Origin: Streptomyces sp. B3I8
GTDB taxonomy: Bacteria > Actinomycetota > Actinomycetes > Streptomycetales > Streptomycetaceae
Direction of reading: 5' to 3'
Length of the DNA stretch: 64,000 bases
Assembly: GCF_030816915.1 (NCBI RefSeq)
Contig: NZ_JAUSYN010000002.1
Coordinates: 1,935,501 to 1,999,500 of the forward strand
A program made the position numbers and the translations under genes. This document shows, piece after piece, positions 44,513-54,600 of the stretch. The notes under the pieces were generated by a model, which saw nothing but the letters and a program-made list of their open reading frames with translations, was not told the DNA's origin and searched no databases. How positions within the stretch are numbered: the first letter of the stretch is position 1; each line of letters starts with the position of its first letter.

Positions 44513-45861
44513 AGGGACTCACCCATGCGCATCAAGTCACCGAACACACCGAAGACGCCGACCGCCAGCAGCACCGAGGCCAGCGCGAGCGCGCCCGCCA
44601 GGCCGACGACCCAGCCCGGCCGTTCGGTCGTCGGCTCACCGTCGGGCAGGGCACGTACCACGCCCGTACCGAACATCGCCAAACCGACCAGCACGCCGAT
44701 GAGCGGTCCGGCCCAGTTCGGCGCGCCGAGATTCCCCGGCACGCTGAGAGCCAAGGCCGCCACACCGGCGACCCCGGTGACAGCCGGGGGCAGTACCGCG
44801 GCCGTGAACCGCGACTGGCCGGCATTCAGCAGAAGCACCCCGGCGACGGTCGCCGTGAGCGTGAGCGCGTAGGGGTTTCCGCTCCTGGCCAGCTCGGCGA
44901 AGGCCGCCATCGCCACCGAGGACAGCAACACGCTCAGTCCGGCCAGTACCCGCCGTCCCCGCCTGACCAACTCCGGGACGGTTTCCTCGGACGTGGCGTC
45001 GTCACGCGGTGTGTCGGAAAGCGCTACCAGATGACCCGAGAGCGCAGGTGCGATACGTAACCCCTCCATGGCCAACACGGCCACCACCGCGGCCGCCTCC
45101 ACGAGAGTGACGCCCACACCCGCCAACAGGCCAGTGACCAGCAGGCCGACGGCCGCCAGTGTCAGCGTCGACAGGGTGAGCACATGATTGACGGCCAGTC
45201 GGGCTGCGAGCGCGCCGATCACTGCTCCGACACCCGCGCAGAGTATCGCCGCCGACGCACTGTGAGCGAAGGGGAACAGGACCGCGCCCAGCGTCAGCAG
45301 GGGCACGGCCGACAAGGCCACACCCAGCCGCACCGGCTGTGGCAGCGGCCACGCACGGCGGGTGGCGTGACCCGCGAGCAGGGCCGCTCCCACACCGGTG
45401 ATCAGCGCCCCGAGTCCGCCCAGCGGGTAGAAGTTCCCCGCCGCGCGGCCGAGCACCACAAGGGTGCCGAACGCCACCGTCATCGTGCCCACTCCCAGGA
45501 AGGCGAGGGTCAGAGCGCGGTGTCGGGTATCCCACCGCACCCCGCCCTCGTTTGCCTCCCGGACCAGTTCGTCGAGGTCGGTGATGACCGGCTCGTCGTC
45601 CTCCCCCGCGGAGACGTCCCGCAGATACAGCGTCGCACCGTCGGCGACTCCTGACTCCGCGAGTGACATGCCTGGGGAGAACGGCCGCTCACCGGCAAGG
45701 GCGAGGGACCACACGGCAGGCAGGGCGTCGTTCTCCTCCTCCTGACCGCACATTCGAATCAGTCTGGGCGCGTATTCGGCAATGGCCGCTCGGGCCGGCA
45801 CCGCCAGATCAACGCGCCGTCGGTTGCCGACGACCGTGACCCGGCACCTTTCGTCGTCCAC
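44509..45861 (-). CDS. eccD: EccD-type integral membrane protein of type VII secretion
   Basis: 450 residues. Residues 1-90 form the ubiquitin-like cytosolic domain of EccD (RVTVVGNRRRVDLAVPA through DGATLYLRDV). An acidic linker and about eleven hydrophobic helices (from about 125 to the end) follow. EccD lines the ESX membrane complex. It starts 40 bp after the second WXG100 gene and overlaps the AAA+ gene by 4 bp. Neither EccB nor EccE is next to it, unlike classical ESX loci. Confidence 0.9.
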   Translation of the reverse strand: MDDERCRVTVVGNRRRVDLAVPARAAIAEYAPRLIRMCGQEEENDALPAVWSLALAGERPFSPGMSLAESGVADGATLYLRDVSAGEDDEPVITDLDELVREANEGGVRWDTRHRALTLAFLGVGTMTVAFGTLVVLGRAAGNFYPLGGLGALITGVGAALLAGHATRRAWPLPQPVRLGVALSAVPLLTLGAVLFPFAHSASAAILCAGVGAVIGALAARLAVNHVLTLSTLTLAAVGLLVTGLLAGVGVTLVEAAAVVAVLAMEGLRIAPALSGHLVALSDTPRDDATSEETVPELVRRGRRVLAGLSVLLSSVAMAAFAELARSGNPYALTLTATVAGVLLLNAGQSRFTAAVLPPAVTGVAGVAALALSVPGNLGAPNWAGPLIGVLVGLAMFGTGVVRALPDGEPTTERPGWVVGLAGALALASVLLAVGVFGVFGDLMRMGESL

Positions 45862-45901
45862 TTCCGCCTTCCTTGTGAAGAGAGTCGGTACCGACTGCTC
45901 A

Positions 45902-46222
45902 TCAGTTACTGTTGCGCCAGGTGGTTATGTTGGACATTTCGGCGTTCTCATAATTGCCGTAGTTGATGTTCATGGCGCGCGCGATCTGAGACAGCAGCCC
46001 GTCGGGACCGAACAGGCCCATCGCCGCCGTATCCCACTCGGCCTGCAGTTCTTGGTAGTACGCGGCGGCCTGGCTCCTGGTCCAGGTCTCGGCCAGCGGG
46101 GCCAGGCGGCGCCGCAGGTTGTTGAGGTCGTCGACGCAATCGTCCGCCTTGTTGATCAGGTAGGGCCCCGCTTGCCCAAGGTCGTGCGTCACTGTGATCG
46201 GTATGTCATCAATTCCTGGCAC
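45902..46222 (-). CDS. WXG100-family-like small protein
   Basis: 106 residues from the GTG at 46222, preceded by AGAGGA; the frame stays open upstream but codes for unlikely basic sequence overlapping the neighbour. It begins VPGIDDIPITVTHDLG. The helical hairpin lacks a strict WxG: the turn is around AETWTRSQAAAYYQELQ. The tail ends NYENAEMSNITTWRN, similar in style to the tail of the gene upstream (GNYENYSTTESVN). It is probably the partner of that protein in an exported heterodimer. Confidence 0.78.
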   Translation of the reverse strand: MPGIDDIPITVTHDLGQAGPYLINKADDCVDDLNNLRRRLAPLAETWTRSQAAAYYQELQAEWDTAAMGLFGPDGLLSQIARAMNINYGNYENAEMSNITTWRNSN

Positions 46223-46296
46223 GGTACGTCCTCTGTCGAAAGGAATAGAGAGAAGGAGAACCCGATCCCCGATCGCTCCTGCCGAGTACGGCAGAG

Positions 46297-46653
46297 TCAG
46301 GAGAAGTTGGCCGAGGGAATGCCGGCGTGGATCGACGCAAGCGTGGCGTGGTTGACCGACTCGGTGGTGCTGTAGTTCTCGTAGTTGCCGCGCAAACCGC
46401 TCGCGATGCCGGTGAGCGCCTCCCTGAGCATCGCGGCGTACACGTCCCACTGCGCCATCAATGCCTGGAACTCGTTGGCGGCATAGCCGTTCCAGACGCC
46501 CTCCAGCGAAACGACGAAGGACTTGAGCTCCGCGAGCTGTTCCTCGAGCCGGGTCGACGTCGCGTCAGTGTCCAGGGACGCCTGGTTGAGTTCGACGAGT
46601 GTGACGTTGTACTCGACGCCACCAACGGTTGCGTGTCCGGTGGGCGTAGTCAC
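46297..46653 (-). CDS. WXG100-family small protein, first gene of the ESX island
   Basis: 118 residues from the GTG at 46653, with AGGGAGG upstream; this start replaces longer open frames. The protein reads VTTPTGHATVGGVEYNVTL, then a helix, the turn GVWNGYAANEFQALM (WxG present), a second helix and the tail GNYENYSTTESVNHATL. It is likely exported with the product of the next gene (74 bp downstream). It appears to be the promoter-proximal gene of the esx-esx-eccD-AAA transcript. Confidence 0.85.
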   Translation of the reverse strand: MTTPTGHATVGGVEYNVTLVELNQASLDTDATSTRLEEQLAELKSFVVSLEGVWNGYAANEFQALMAQWDVYAAMLREALTGIASGLRGNYENYSTTESVNHATLASIHAGIPSANFS

Positions 46654-47288
46654 TAAGAGTGCCTCCCTGTACAGGCCTAACGAACGAGTGGATACGCGGC
46701 CCGCCAGGTCGTGTCGAGGAACGTCCAGCCAGCGAGGAAAGCGAGGCGGCCAGGGCCGCTTCGCTCGTTTTCCGCCCCTTGCACTGTGCGCGAGGCCCAC
46801 AGGCAGGCAGGCATGTCCGCGCCCCACAGGAGAACCGGTGTTCCCATTCAACCGGGCCGCCCGGTGGAACCCCTAGAACGATCCTCGCGTTCTCTTGCCC
46901 GATCGATCCAGCTACCGAGTCGGCGCGAAGGAGGACGGGACTGCACGATGAATCAGCCGCTCGAGGAACCGGTACACCCGGCTGGCACCCCAGCGCGGTG
47001 ACTCGCAGGAGCCGTTGGGAGCAGTCGTCGACCAGCATGGTGTCTCGCGGGGATCCGCGACAGGGACCGCCGTCTGTGCGGCTTCCAGCAGACTGCTCGG
47101 TGCGATGTTCCGATCCATACCCGCGTACGAACCTCGCGGCCGGGTTCGGCTCGCCCCGCTGACCGAGCGCGAGACCGTGGCGGTCAGGTCCTGTGATCCG
47201 CCGGGTCGGAACCCTGTGGGCGGCGCCGAGCCCCCGTGCCACACACAAGGACCACATCCTCGCCCTGCGGGGGGTTGCGCACTGCTCT
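46654..47288. other. region upstream of the ESX island, no supported gene
   Basis: About 630 bp. The open frames on both strands have no recognisable domains and poor starts. The part nearest 46654 should contain the promoter for the first ESX transcript. Confidence 0.5.
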
Positions 47289-47475
47289 GCCATGAACCCA
47301 TCCGGCACAGACACCGAACGGCTGCAGGAGGCTCGCATACTGCCGGTTCCCGCTCGGGCACCTTGCACGGGTCAACCGACGTGTCGACTACGACAGCCCG
47401 TCACGCTTCAGCAGGGAGTGCCGCCGCCGGCTCGGTGCAGCCTCGAGCCGGAACGCCGCCAGGCCACGGAGCACA
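47289..47475 (+). pseudogene. remnant of an AraC-family regulator (C-terminal DNA-binding part)
   Basis: Translated fragments in two frames match the end of AraC helix-turn-helix domains. TERLQEARIL resembles the R-LQEARRLL helix, and a shifted frame gives YDSPSRFSRECRRRLGAA, close to YDSPSQFSREYRRLFGVP in the intact AraC gene at 59371. No intact frame joins them. It sits just upstream of the dehydrogenase gene, a place where such regulators often occur. Confidence 0.4.
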
Positions 47476-47652
47476 CGTGCCCCTTGAAAGCTCGCTCTCG
47501 TGGGTTGAACAGGCAGGATCACACAAGTAGAAGCCATAATAGTTCTACTTTTCCGGCAGGCCGGAGCGATTCAATGGGTTCACCGATCTTTTTCAGATCG
47601 GAAAAGCGGCTGACGGGCCCGCCCCGGCCCCACCACATCGCAAGGACCTTCC

Positions 47653-48402
47653 ATGCCGACCATGCTCATCACCGGCGCCTCGTCCGGGTACGGACGCGAA
47701 ACAGCCCTCCACTTCCACAAGCGGGGCTGGACCGTGATCGCCACCATGCGTGCCCCGCGTCCCGGGGTCTTTCCTCAGGCAGACCGGCTCCGCGTCATCG
47801 AACTCGACGTCACCGAGCCGGACAGCATCACCGCCACCTTCGAGGCAAGCGGAGCCATCGACGTCCTGGTCAACGCTGCGGGCGTCTCTTCGATCGGCGT
47901 GTTCGAGGGCACCTCCATGGATCACGTGCGTGAGGTGTTCGAAACCAACACCTTCGGCGTGATGGCGACAACCCAAGCAGCCCTCCCCCACTTTCGGGAA
48001 CGGGGATCCGGGGTCGTAGTCAATGTGACGTCCAGTGTGGTCCTGGGAGACATGCCCCTCTCAGCCGTCTACAAGGCCAGCAAGATGGCCATCGAGGGTT
48101 TCACCTCCTCACTCGCCCTTGAGCTCGCCCCCTTCGGCGTGCGGGCGAAAACAGTCGCCCCGGGCACCTGTCCCACAGCGAACTTCACGACCAGGGCGAT
48201 GCGCGGCGCTTGGCCCTACGCACGTGTGCCGGCGCCGTACGCGGAGTACGCCGGCGAAATTCTGGAGAACGCCGCGGGTCAAGTCGTCTTCACCACGGAG
48301 AGCGATGTCGCCGAGACAATATGGGAGGCCGTGCACGACACCACCGGCCGACTCCATTTCCCAGCCGGCCCCGATGCCGTCTGGCTCGCCCGCGTCAACT
48401 GA
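47653..48402 (+). CDS. short-chain dehydrogenase/reductase
   Basis: 249 residues of classical SDR length, ATG preceded by AAGGA. The nucleotide-binding motif is GASSGYG at residues 8-14 (TGxxxGxG type), followed by LDVTEPDS, NAAGVSS and the catalytic tetrad (Asn in NTFG, Ser in VTSSV, YKASK). A reduced or oxidised alcohol/ketone substrate is expected, with NAD(P)H, in the cytosol. The specific substrate is unknown. It is convergent with the flavoprotein gene at 48510. Confidence 0.92.
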   Translation: MPTMLITGASSGYGRETALHFHKRGWTVIATMRAPRPGVFPQADRLRVIELDVTEPDSITATFEASGAIDVLVNAAGVSSIGVFEGTSMDHVREVFETNTFGVMATTQAALPHFRERGSGVVVNVTSSVVLGDMPLSAVYKASKMAIEGFTSSLALELAPFGVRAKTVAPGTCPTANFTTRAMRGAWPYARVPAPYAEYAGEILENAAGQVVFTTESDVAETIWEAVHDTTGRLHFPAGPDAVWLARVN

Positions 48403-48509
48403 TCAACCAACAGGAGGGGAACAGGACAGCGCTCATCCGTCGGTGACCACTCCCGCACAGCTGTGGAACCTCACACGGAGCGTCGCAGCGCTACCAGTCA
48501 GCGACCTCG

Positions 48510-49679
48510 TCACAAGCGATGACGCTCGACATCCGTCGGCACGCCGAGCAGCATTCGGCCAGTCGTCTCCCACAACGTGGGAGAGACCTGGGCGTGAGCA
48601 GTGATAGTGGTCGCATCCCGTGACCGTCGCTGCAGTGGCGAGTCGTCATATATTGCTGTGCCCCCTCCCAGGTCGTGCATGATCCTCACGACTTCTGCAG
48701 ACGTGCGAGCGGCATGCGTCGCCGCCAGTCGTAGTCCGACGCGCAGGTCCGCGGAGACGATGCCGCCGGACTTCGTCGCGCGCCACGCTTCGTCGATCGC
48801 CGAGTAGAACAGGGCACGTGCCGCACGCAGTTCGGCCTCCGCCTGTGCAACAGCGATCTGTGTGGCAGGCCTCCCCGCCAGAGTGCGCCGTGATCCGACG
48901 ACGGTCTTACGGCTCGCGAGATCAAGCAGGTCCTCGATCGCTCCCCGGGCGTTACCCAACGCCACTGCGGCGACGGCCAGCGCAAAATACCCAAATATCG
49001 GGAACCTGTAGAGCGGGGCGTCGACCACGGGGCTCTCGGTGAGAGAAATCACCCGGCGTGACGGAACAAAGATTTCTTCCGCCACGACATCTTGGCTTCC
49101 TGTTCCACGAAGGCCGACGGTGTGCCAAGTATCCAGCATCTGCAACTGCGTGGTGGGCATCCCCACAAGACGCATCTCCGGCTCGCCACCTTCCTGAGCA
49201 CCCTCGAGGAGGCACCCTCCGAAGAAGGAGTCAGCATGCGTGATCCCGCTGGCAAACGACCAGCGGCCGGAGATGACGAGCCCTCCATCGACCGGGTGGG
49301 CCACCGCACGCGGGGCCCAGACCCCCGCCGTCACCGATCGTGGATCACTCAGCAGTTCAGTAGCTCCCGCCGGCGGCAGGTGAGCCGCAAGCAGACTGCT
49401 CGTGAACGCGATCATGACGCACCAGCCGGTGGCCGCATCGCCGCGGGCTATGTTTTCAGCGGCTGCAAGGGATACAGCAGGCGGCGCCTGCGCACCGCCG
49501 AGAGTCGCTGGAACCCCGCACCGCATCAGCCCCGAGTCCCGGAGCGCGTCGGTCAGTTCCGGCACCAGCCTCCGGGCAGCCTCGTTGTCGACGGCAGCGT
49601 CCCGCGCCTGCAGACGGATTCGTTCGGCCATCTGCAGCAAGTTCGACTGAGATATGTCAATATGTGAAATCGAGGACAT
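48510..49679 (-). CDS. acyl-CoA dehydrogenase-fold flavoprotein (HsaA/DszC-like monooxygenase type)
   Basis: 389 residues from the ATG at 49679 (MSSISHIDISQ); the frame is open further upstream without a good ribosome site. The order is an N-terminal helical domain, GVPATLGGAQAPP, ARGDAATGWCVMI, the beta domain (GGLVISGRWSFASGI, LRGTGSQDVVAEEIFVPS) and a C-terminal helical domain (MHDLGGGTAIYDDSPLQRRSRD). The late motif and the W-FASG segment fit the group of FMN-dependent hydroxylases and oxidases more than beta-oxidation dehydrogenases. The substrate is unknown. The closest functional neighbour is the convergent SDR. Confidence 0.85.
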   Translation of the reverse strand: MSSISHIDISQSNLLQMAERIRLQARDAAVDNEAARRLVPELTDALRDSGLMRCGVPATLGGAQAPPAVSLAAAENIARGDAATGWCVMIAFTSSLLAAHLPPAGATELLSDPRSVTAGVWAPRAVAHPVDGGLVISGRWSFASGITHADSFFGGCLLEGAQEGGEPEMRLVGMPTTQLQMLDTWHTVGLRGTGSQDVVAEEIFVPSRRVISLTESPVVDAPLYRFPIFGYFALAVAAVALGNARGAIEDLLDLASRKTVVGSRRTLAGRPATQIAVAQAEAELRAARALFYSAIDEAWRATKSGGIVSADLRVGLRLAATHAARTSAEVVRIMHDLGGGTAIYDDSPLQRRSRDATTITAHAQVSPTLWETTGRMLLGVPTDVERHRL

Positions 49680-50120
49680 TCTATGGCCTCTCTGTCCCTG
49701 GTAAACGACACGGCTGTGGTCTCGGCGACAGTCACCAGGCCTCACAATGCTGCTCTGTGATCGGATCCCGGACTGCTGTCATCTTCGACTCATGGCGCCG
49801 CCGCGGCGCTCGTCGTACATGACCCGCCGTACATAAAACGGCTCACGGTGCCCATTCGGTTCACGACACGGACACGGCGAGCTACGGAAGCCCCCGATCG
49901 GAAGAGCCCTCTGCCCGCGCTTGCGGCGGCTGCCTTCCAGCACCTCACATGCGTCAGGCGCTGACGAAGGGTGATCATCTGGACGGAGGTTCGGGTGTGG
50001 CCTCGGGCATACGAGAACGGGCCCCTTGGCAGTGACACGGTTACGACACCAGCACGACCGAGGAAGCCCGTTGCCTGATCGGTTGAGCAGTATCTCCACA
50101 CCTGCGCCCACGACCGCTAC
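49680..50120. other. intergenic region with no supported gene
   Basis: About 440 bp between the flavoprotein start and the transposase remnant. It should hold the flavoprotein promoter. Nothing else is recognised. Confidence 0.5.
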
Positions 50121-50585
50121 GTGCACCGGTTCGGTTCGCTCGCGCCGGGACGGCGGGCAGGCTGCTGTCCCAGCGACATGACGGATGCGGAGTGGGCCGA
50201 GGTCCGCGCCGCGATGCCGGTGCCGGCGTGGCTCCTCAGGCGGGGCGGGCGTCCGGAGGAGTTTTGCCACCGCGAGATGCTCGACGCGGTGCGCTACCTT
50301 GTCGACAACGGCGTGAAGTGGATGGCCCTGCCGGTCGACTTCCCGTACTGGCGGGCGGTCTACGACTTCTTCCGCCGCTGACGGTCCTACGACTATGTGT
50401 GTGAACTGTACGAACGCCCGCGCCGTTCGGCGAGGGAGCGCGCCGGCCGCAATGCCGAGCCCAGCAGCGGGATCATCGACAGTCAGTCGATGGATGCCTC
50501 CGAAACCGTCGGCGAGGACAGCCGCGGATACGACGGCGGCAAGTCACGCGACCGGCGCAAGCGCCACACCCTGACCGTCAAACAG
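50121..50585 (+). pseudogene. IS5-family transposase remnant with internal stop
   Basis: The frame reads MTDAEWAEVRAAMPVPAWLL, then GGRPEEFCHREMLDAVRYLV and VYDFFRR, typical of IS5-type transposases. A TGA then interrupts it where the family has Trp. The same frame continues VCELYERPRRSARERAG, GIIDSQSMDASETV and SRGYDGGKSRDRRKRHTL, holding the first DDE aspartate (in IDSQS). Homology stops soon after, so the C-terminal half with the remaining DDE residues is gone. No terminal inverted repeats were found. Confidence 0.85.
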
Positions 50586-50715
50586 GGACTCCCTTTGCCA
50601 CGACGCACTCAGCCCGCCACATGTCGAATCGGGTGCACCATGACGGGTGTCTCGTCCGGCGGAGGCTGCTGCGGCGATGACCGACGGCCCGTAGGCCGTC
50701 CCGGCCGACACTCCC

Positions 50716-51234
50716 CTACGTCGTCGCGTTCGCACGCAGACTGTCGAGGGCGTAGTACCGCCGGGACTTCACGGTTCCGGCGGGTATGCCGAGGATTTGC
50801 GCTGTCTCATTGACGGTTCTGTCGCAGAGATAGGTGTGCGCGAGCACCTCACGGTGTTCGTGCGACAGCTGCCGCAGCAGGCCGGTGGCCTGCATCGAGG
50901 CCACCACCGCGTCCGCGTGATCGGGCAAAGTGGTGTCCCGGTCGTGCGTACCGAGGTGCTCTCGGCGGGTGATGGCGCTCCGCTTTCGGTCGACTACCAG
51001 GTTCCGAGCCACGGTCATGAGCCAACCCCGCATCGAACCCTCAGTACGGTGGAGCCTCTCCAGACGGGACCACGCGCGGATGAACGTCTCCTGGACAATG
51101 TCCTCTGCCCCGTGCCGGTCGTTCAGCAATCTCTCGGTGTAGGTCAACAACGCCGTCGCATGGTCGGCCACCATCGTGCGCAGGAGTTCGTCCTGCCGCA
51201 CGGTCGAGACGTCCGCGAAGGTGGTCGTGTTCAC
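50716..51234 (-). CDS. ECF-type RNA polymerase sigma factor
   Basis: 172 residues from a GTG with AGGGAG upstream. Region 2 (about 25-95) contains LLNDRHGAEDIVQETFIRAW and the DNA-melting segment MRGWLMTVARNLVVDRKR. Region 4 (about 115-170) contains LLRQLSHEHREVLAHTY, then ETAQILGIPAGTVKSRRYYAL, the -35-binding helix-turn-helix. Extracytoplasmic-function sigma factors are usually held by a membrane anti-sigma encoded next door. None is seen here, the downstream side being a transposase remnant. Confidence 0.93.
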   Translation of the reverse strand: MNTTTFADVSTVRQDELLRTMVADHATALLTYTERLLNDRHGAEDIVQETFIRAWSRLERLHRTEGSMRGWLMTVARNLVVDRKRSAITRREHLGTHDRDTTLPDHADAVVASMQATGLLRQLSHEHREVLAHTYLCDRTVNETAQILGIPAGTVKSRRYYALDSLRANATT

Positions 51235-51577
51235 AATCCACTCCCTGAAGAGGAAGGCGATATGCGCGTCGGCCAGACTGACTTCGCAAGCTCACGAAGA
51301 CAGTGAGCAGTCGACCGCTTACGATGTGAATCGCCGGTGAGGTTGACGCGCCGGGAACTGGCGCCGACCGCAGCCCACTCGGGGAACGGCACGCACGGCG
51401 AGCGTAAGTCGCGTGTACTTACGAAAAACTGACGGAAGTCTGACGCCCGATCCGACAACAGAGTTCTCGCTCTGACATCAACGCCCGGGACCGAGAAGAG
51501 ATGGCAAGGACCCCGGTCGGCTGTTGCCCGGCGTCAAGAGCTGATCACGGCCACCGCTACGGGTCCCGAACACCGAA
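51235..51577. other. region upstream of the sigma factor gene
   Basis: About 340 bp between the SARP terminator and the sigma factor start, with no coding evidence. It should hold the sigma factor promoter, possibly autoregulated; no site was identified. Confidence 0.5.
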
Positions 51578-51607
51578 GGGCCCCCGCGTCGGACGACGCA
51601 GGGGCCC
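51578..51607 (-). terminator. strong GC-rich hairpin after the SARP gene
   Basis: Inverted repeat GGGCCCCCGCGTC / GACGCAGGGGCCC with one mismatch and a 4-nt loop, 13 bp beyond the SARP stop on its downstream side. No T tract follows, as is common in streptomycete terminators. Confidence 0.75.
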
Positions 51608-51620
51608 ACGCACGGCGGCC

Positions 51621-54600
51621 TCAGGCGTCCAGGGGCTCCGCTCCGGCGTCCCGGTCGGCACCGTAGCTGTCCACCCTCTCGCGGACACCCGCAGCGTCCG
51701 GATGACCGATCGCATCCAGAATGCCGAGTGCCTGATGCCAGACGAACACCGCCCTCGCGTGACGGCCGGCCGCCTGGTGGGTGTCGCCGATGTGTACCAG
51801 TGTGTCGGCCTCCAGGTACAGGTCGCTGATCTCCCGGTACAACCGCAACGCGTGCTCGTAGGATGCGAGTGCCTCCGAGTATTTGTGCAAGTGGTAATAG
51901 GCATAGCCGACGCTGTCCAAGGCCGCGGCCTCGCCGTTGCGGTCACCAATCTCCCGGTGCAGCGCAACGGCCCGGTGGCACTGCTCCAGAGCGTCGCCGT
52001 ACCTGTCCATGAGGATGTACGTCCAGCCGAGCTCGTTGAGGACACTCGCTTCGCCACTCGGTCGGTGAGCGACCCGGTAGAGCATGCCCGCCTGCCGGTA
52101 GTGTTCCAGAGCAACGTCGTACCGTTTGCGATGATTCGCCAAGAAGGCGAGGTACCGGTGCACACGCCCCTGGCCCGAGAAATCCGCCACTTCCTGGTAG
52201 AGCCGCAGGGCCCTCGCCAGGTGCGCGTCCGCCTCTTCCCAGCGCTCCATCCGGCCGTGGACAAATCCGAGTGCCCGGTGCGCATGCGCCTGGCCCCGCA
52301 CGTTGCCCAATCGCTGGGCGGCTGTCGCCGCCGTCGACTGCACGAGGAGTTGTTCCTCCCAGCGCCCGTTGCGATCCAGGTACCGCTCCATGAGGGTCGC
52401 CAACTGCCAGGCGTAGCGCCCGTGCCCACGCCTGGCATCCTCCTCGATCACCGCGAACAGAGCGGGACGGTTGGTCTGCAACCAGTCCACCGCCCCGACT
52501 TGGTCGGAGAGCTGCGATACGGTCACATCCGCCGCGACGGGCCGCAGGCTGATGCGTTCCCACTTGGGGGCCAGGATGCTGTCCGCCGCGTGTGCGGTGT
52601 GAAGGTAGTGATCGAACATCCGGTGTCGGGCCGCACGCGCCTCATCCGCCGTGCCCTGCGCGTGGGCGAGTTCCGCGCCGTACGTACGCAGCAGTTCGTG
52701 GCAGGAGAAACGGCCGGGCATGCTCTCGAACACCAAACTCGCCCGAACCAGTTCGGTCAGCGCAGACCGGATCTGGCGCGGTTCCTGCCCGGCGAGGCTC
52801 GCCACGGCTGCGAGCGAGCAGTCAGCACCCGGATGCAACCCCAGCAGGCGGAACACCCGTGCCGCCTCCGGCGTGACGAGGCTGTACGACCAGAAGAACG
52901 CGCTGCGGGCGTCGGCGACGGGGGCCTCGCCTGAGAACGCGTCGAGGCTGCCCCGGTCCTCCAGCAGTTCGCCCGCGATGGACGTGAGGGTGAACGTCGG
53001 GTTCATCGCGGCACGGGCACTGACGATGGCGAGCGCCAGCGGCAGGTGCCCGCATGCCTCGACGATATCCGCAGCGGCCTCGGCCTCTTCGACAACTCGG
53101 TCTCTGCCGAGCCGTCGAGACAGCAGCTGGAGCGAGTCCGCGTCGTTGAGCGCGTCCAGGGTGATGGAGTACGCGCCGTCGCCCGCCACCAGTCCATACA
53201 GATGGTTCCGGCTAGTGACAATGGCCAGGCAGCCGGCCGCCCCCGGCAGCAGTGGTCGGACGTGTTCCGTATCGCGTGCGTTGTCAAGGACAATGAGGAT
53301 CCGGCGGTCGGCCAGCAGACTACGGTAGAGCGCCGATTGCGCGTCCAGTCCGGCGGGGATACGGTCCGCGGGTACACCCAGAGCGTCGAGGAAAGACCGG
53401 ATCGCTTCGCTGGGTTTCATGATCGAACCGGAGGGGTGGAAGCCTCGCAGATCGATGAACAGCTGTCCGTCGGGGAACTGCTCGGCGACTCGGTGGGCCC
53501 AGTGCACGGCCAGCGCCGTCTTCCCCACTCCCGCCATGCCACCGATCACCCGGATGAGTGAGGTCGGCGCTCGTTCGTCTTCGGCCGTCCGGGGGTCGCT
53601 GAGGGACGCCAGTTCACCGAAACGCCCTGTGAACGTCGGTAGGTCTGCGGGAAGTTGGGCAGGACGCACCGTTTCAGCCGTTGCCGACCGCCTCGCGGAC
53701 GACTTCTCGACGGGTTCCAGAGCATTGCCGCCGGAGTCACCGGTGTTCACGCCGAAGGCTGTGGTGGCGTGGCCAGAGCTTGCGGTGCTGCTACGAAAGC
53801 CTGTGTCATTGGTGCCTGACACGGTGACTTTCGGGGCAGCGATCGACGCAGTTGTCGTCACGGTCTGCTGGAGGACCTGCTGCTGCGCCGACAGCAGTTC
53901 GGGTCCCGCGTCCAGACCCAGGTCGTCCACGAGACGGGCGCGTACAGTCTGGTAGACGTCCAGGGCCTCCGCCTGGTGTCCGGTGGCGGCGAGTACCTGA
54001 ATCAGTCTGGCTTGCAGGACCTCGTCCAGTGGGTGATTCGCAGCCGCCTGTCTGAGCGTCGTCAGGACTCGTACGCCCACGTCCGGACCGGCCTCCAGTG
54101 TGCGTTGGGCGGCTTCCTTGACCGCGGCCAGATGCTCGCCGTCCACTGCGGCGAAGTTGGGGTGGGATCGGATCTCGGGAGTGACTCCGGAGGCGGTGGG
54201 GCCCCGCCATAGTTGCAGGGCCTCGATCAACAGCTCGGCCGCCTCGGCCGGTTCTCCTTCGTTTGCCGCCTGCCTTGCTCGCTGTCGCAGAGCACGAAAA
54301 CGCAGCAGATCAAGATCAGCCGTATCGGCCTCCAGGCGATAGCCACCCGATCCGCGCACCAGCCACCGGGACGTTCCCCTGACCGGGAGATCGGGTTCCA
54401 GCAGCCGTCGGAGCTGACCGATGTGACGCTGCACCACATTCACCGCGCTGTCCGGTGGGCCCTGCCCCCACAGCACGTCCACTATCTCGTGAACGGGGAC
54501 TGGTTGATTGGCTTGGGTGAGAAGCAGCGCGAGAAGAGCCCGCTGCTTGGGTGATCCGAGTGTCAGCTCCGCGTCATCGCGCCACGCCCTGACTGGGCCA

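Noticed and set aside
46565..47368. 267-codon minus-strand frame upstream of the first WXG100 gene
   Set aside because: Cys/Arg/Ser-rich with no domain; overlaps the WXG100 gene and the probable promoter.
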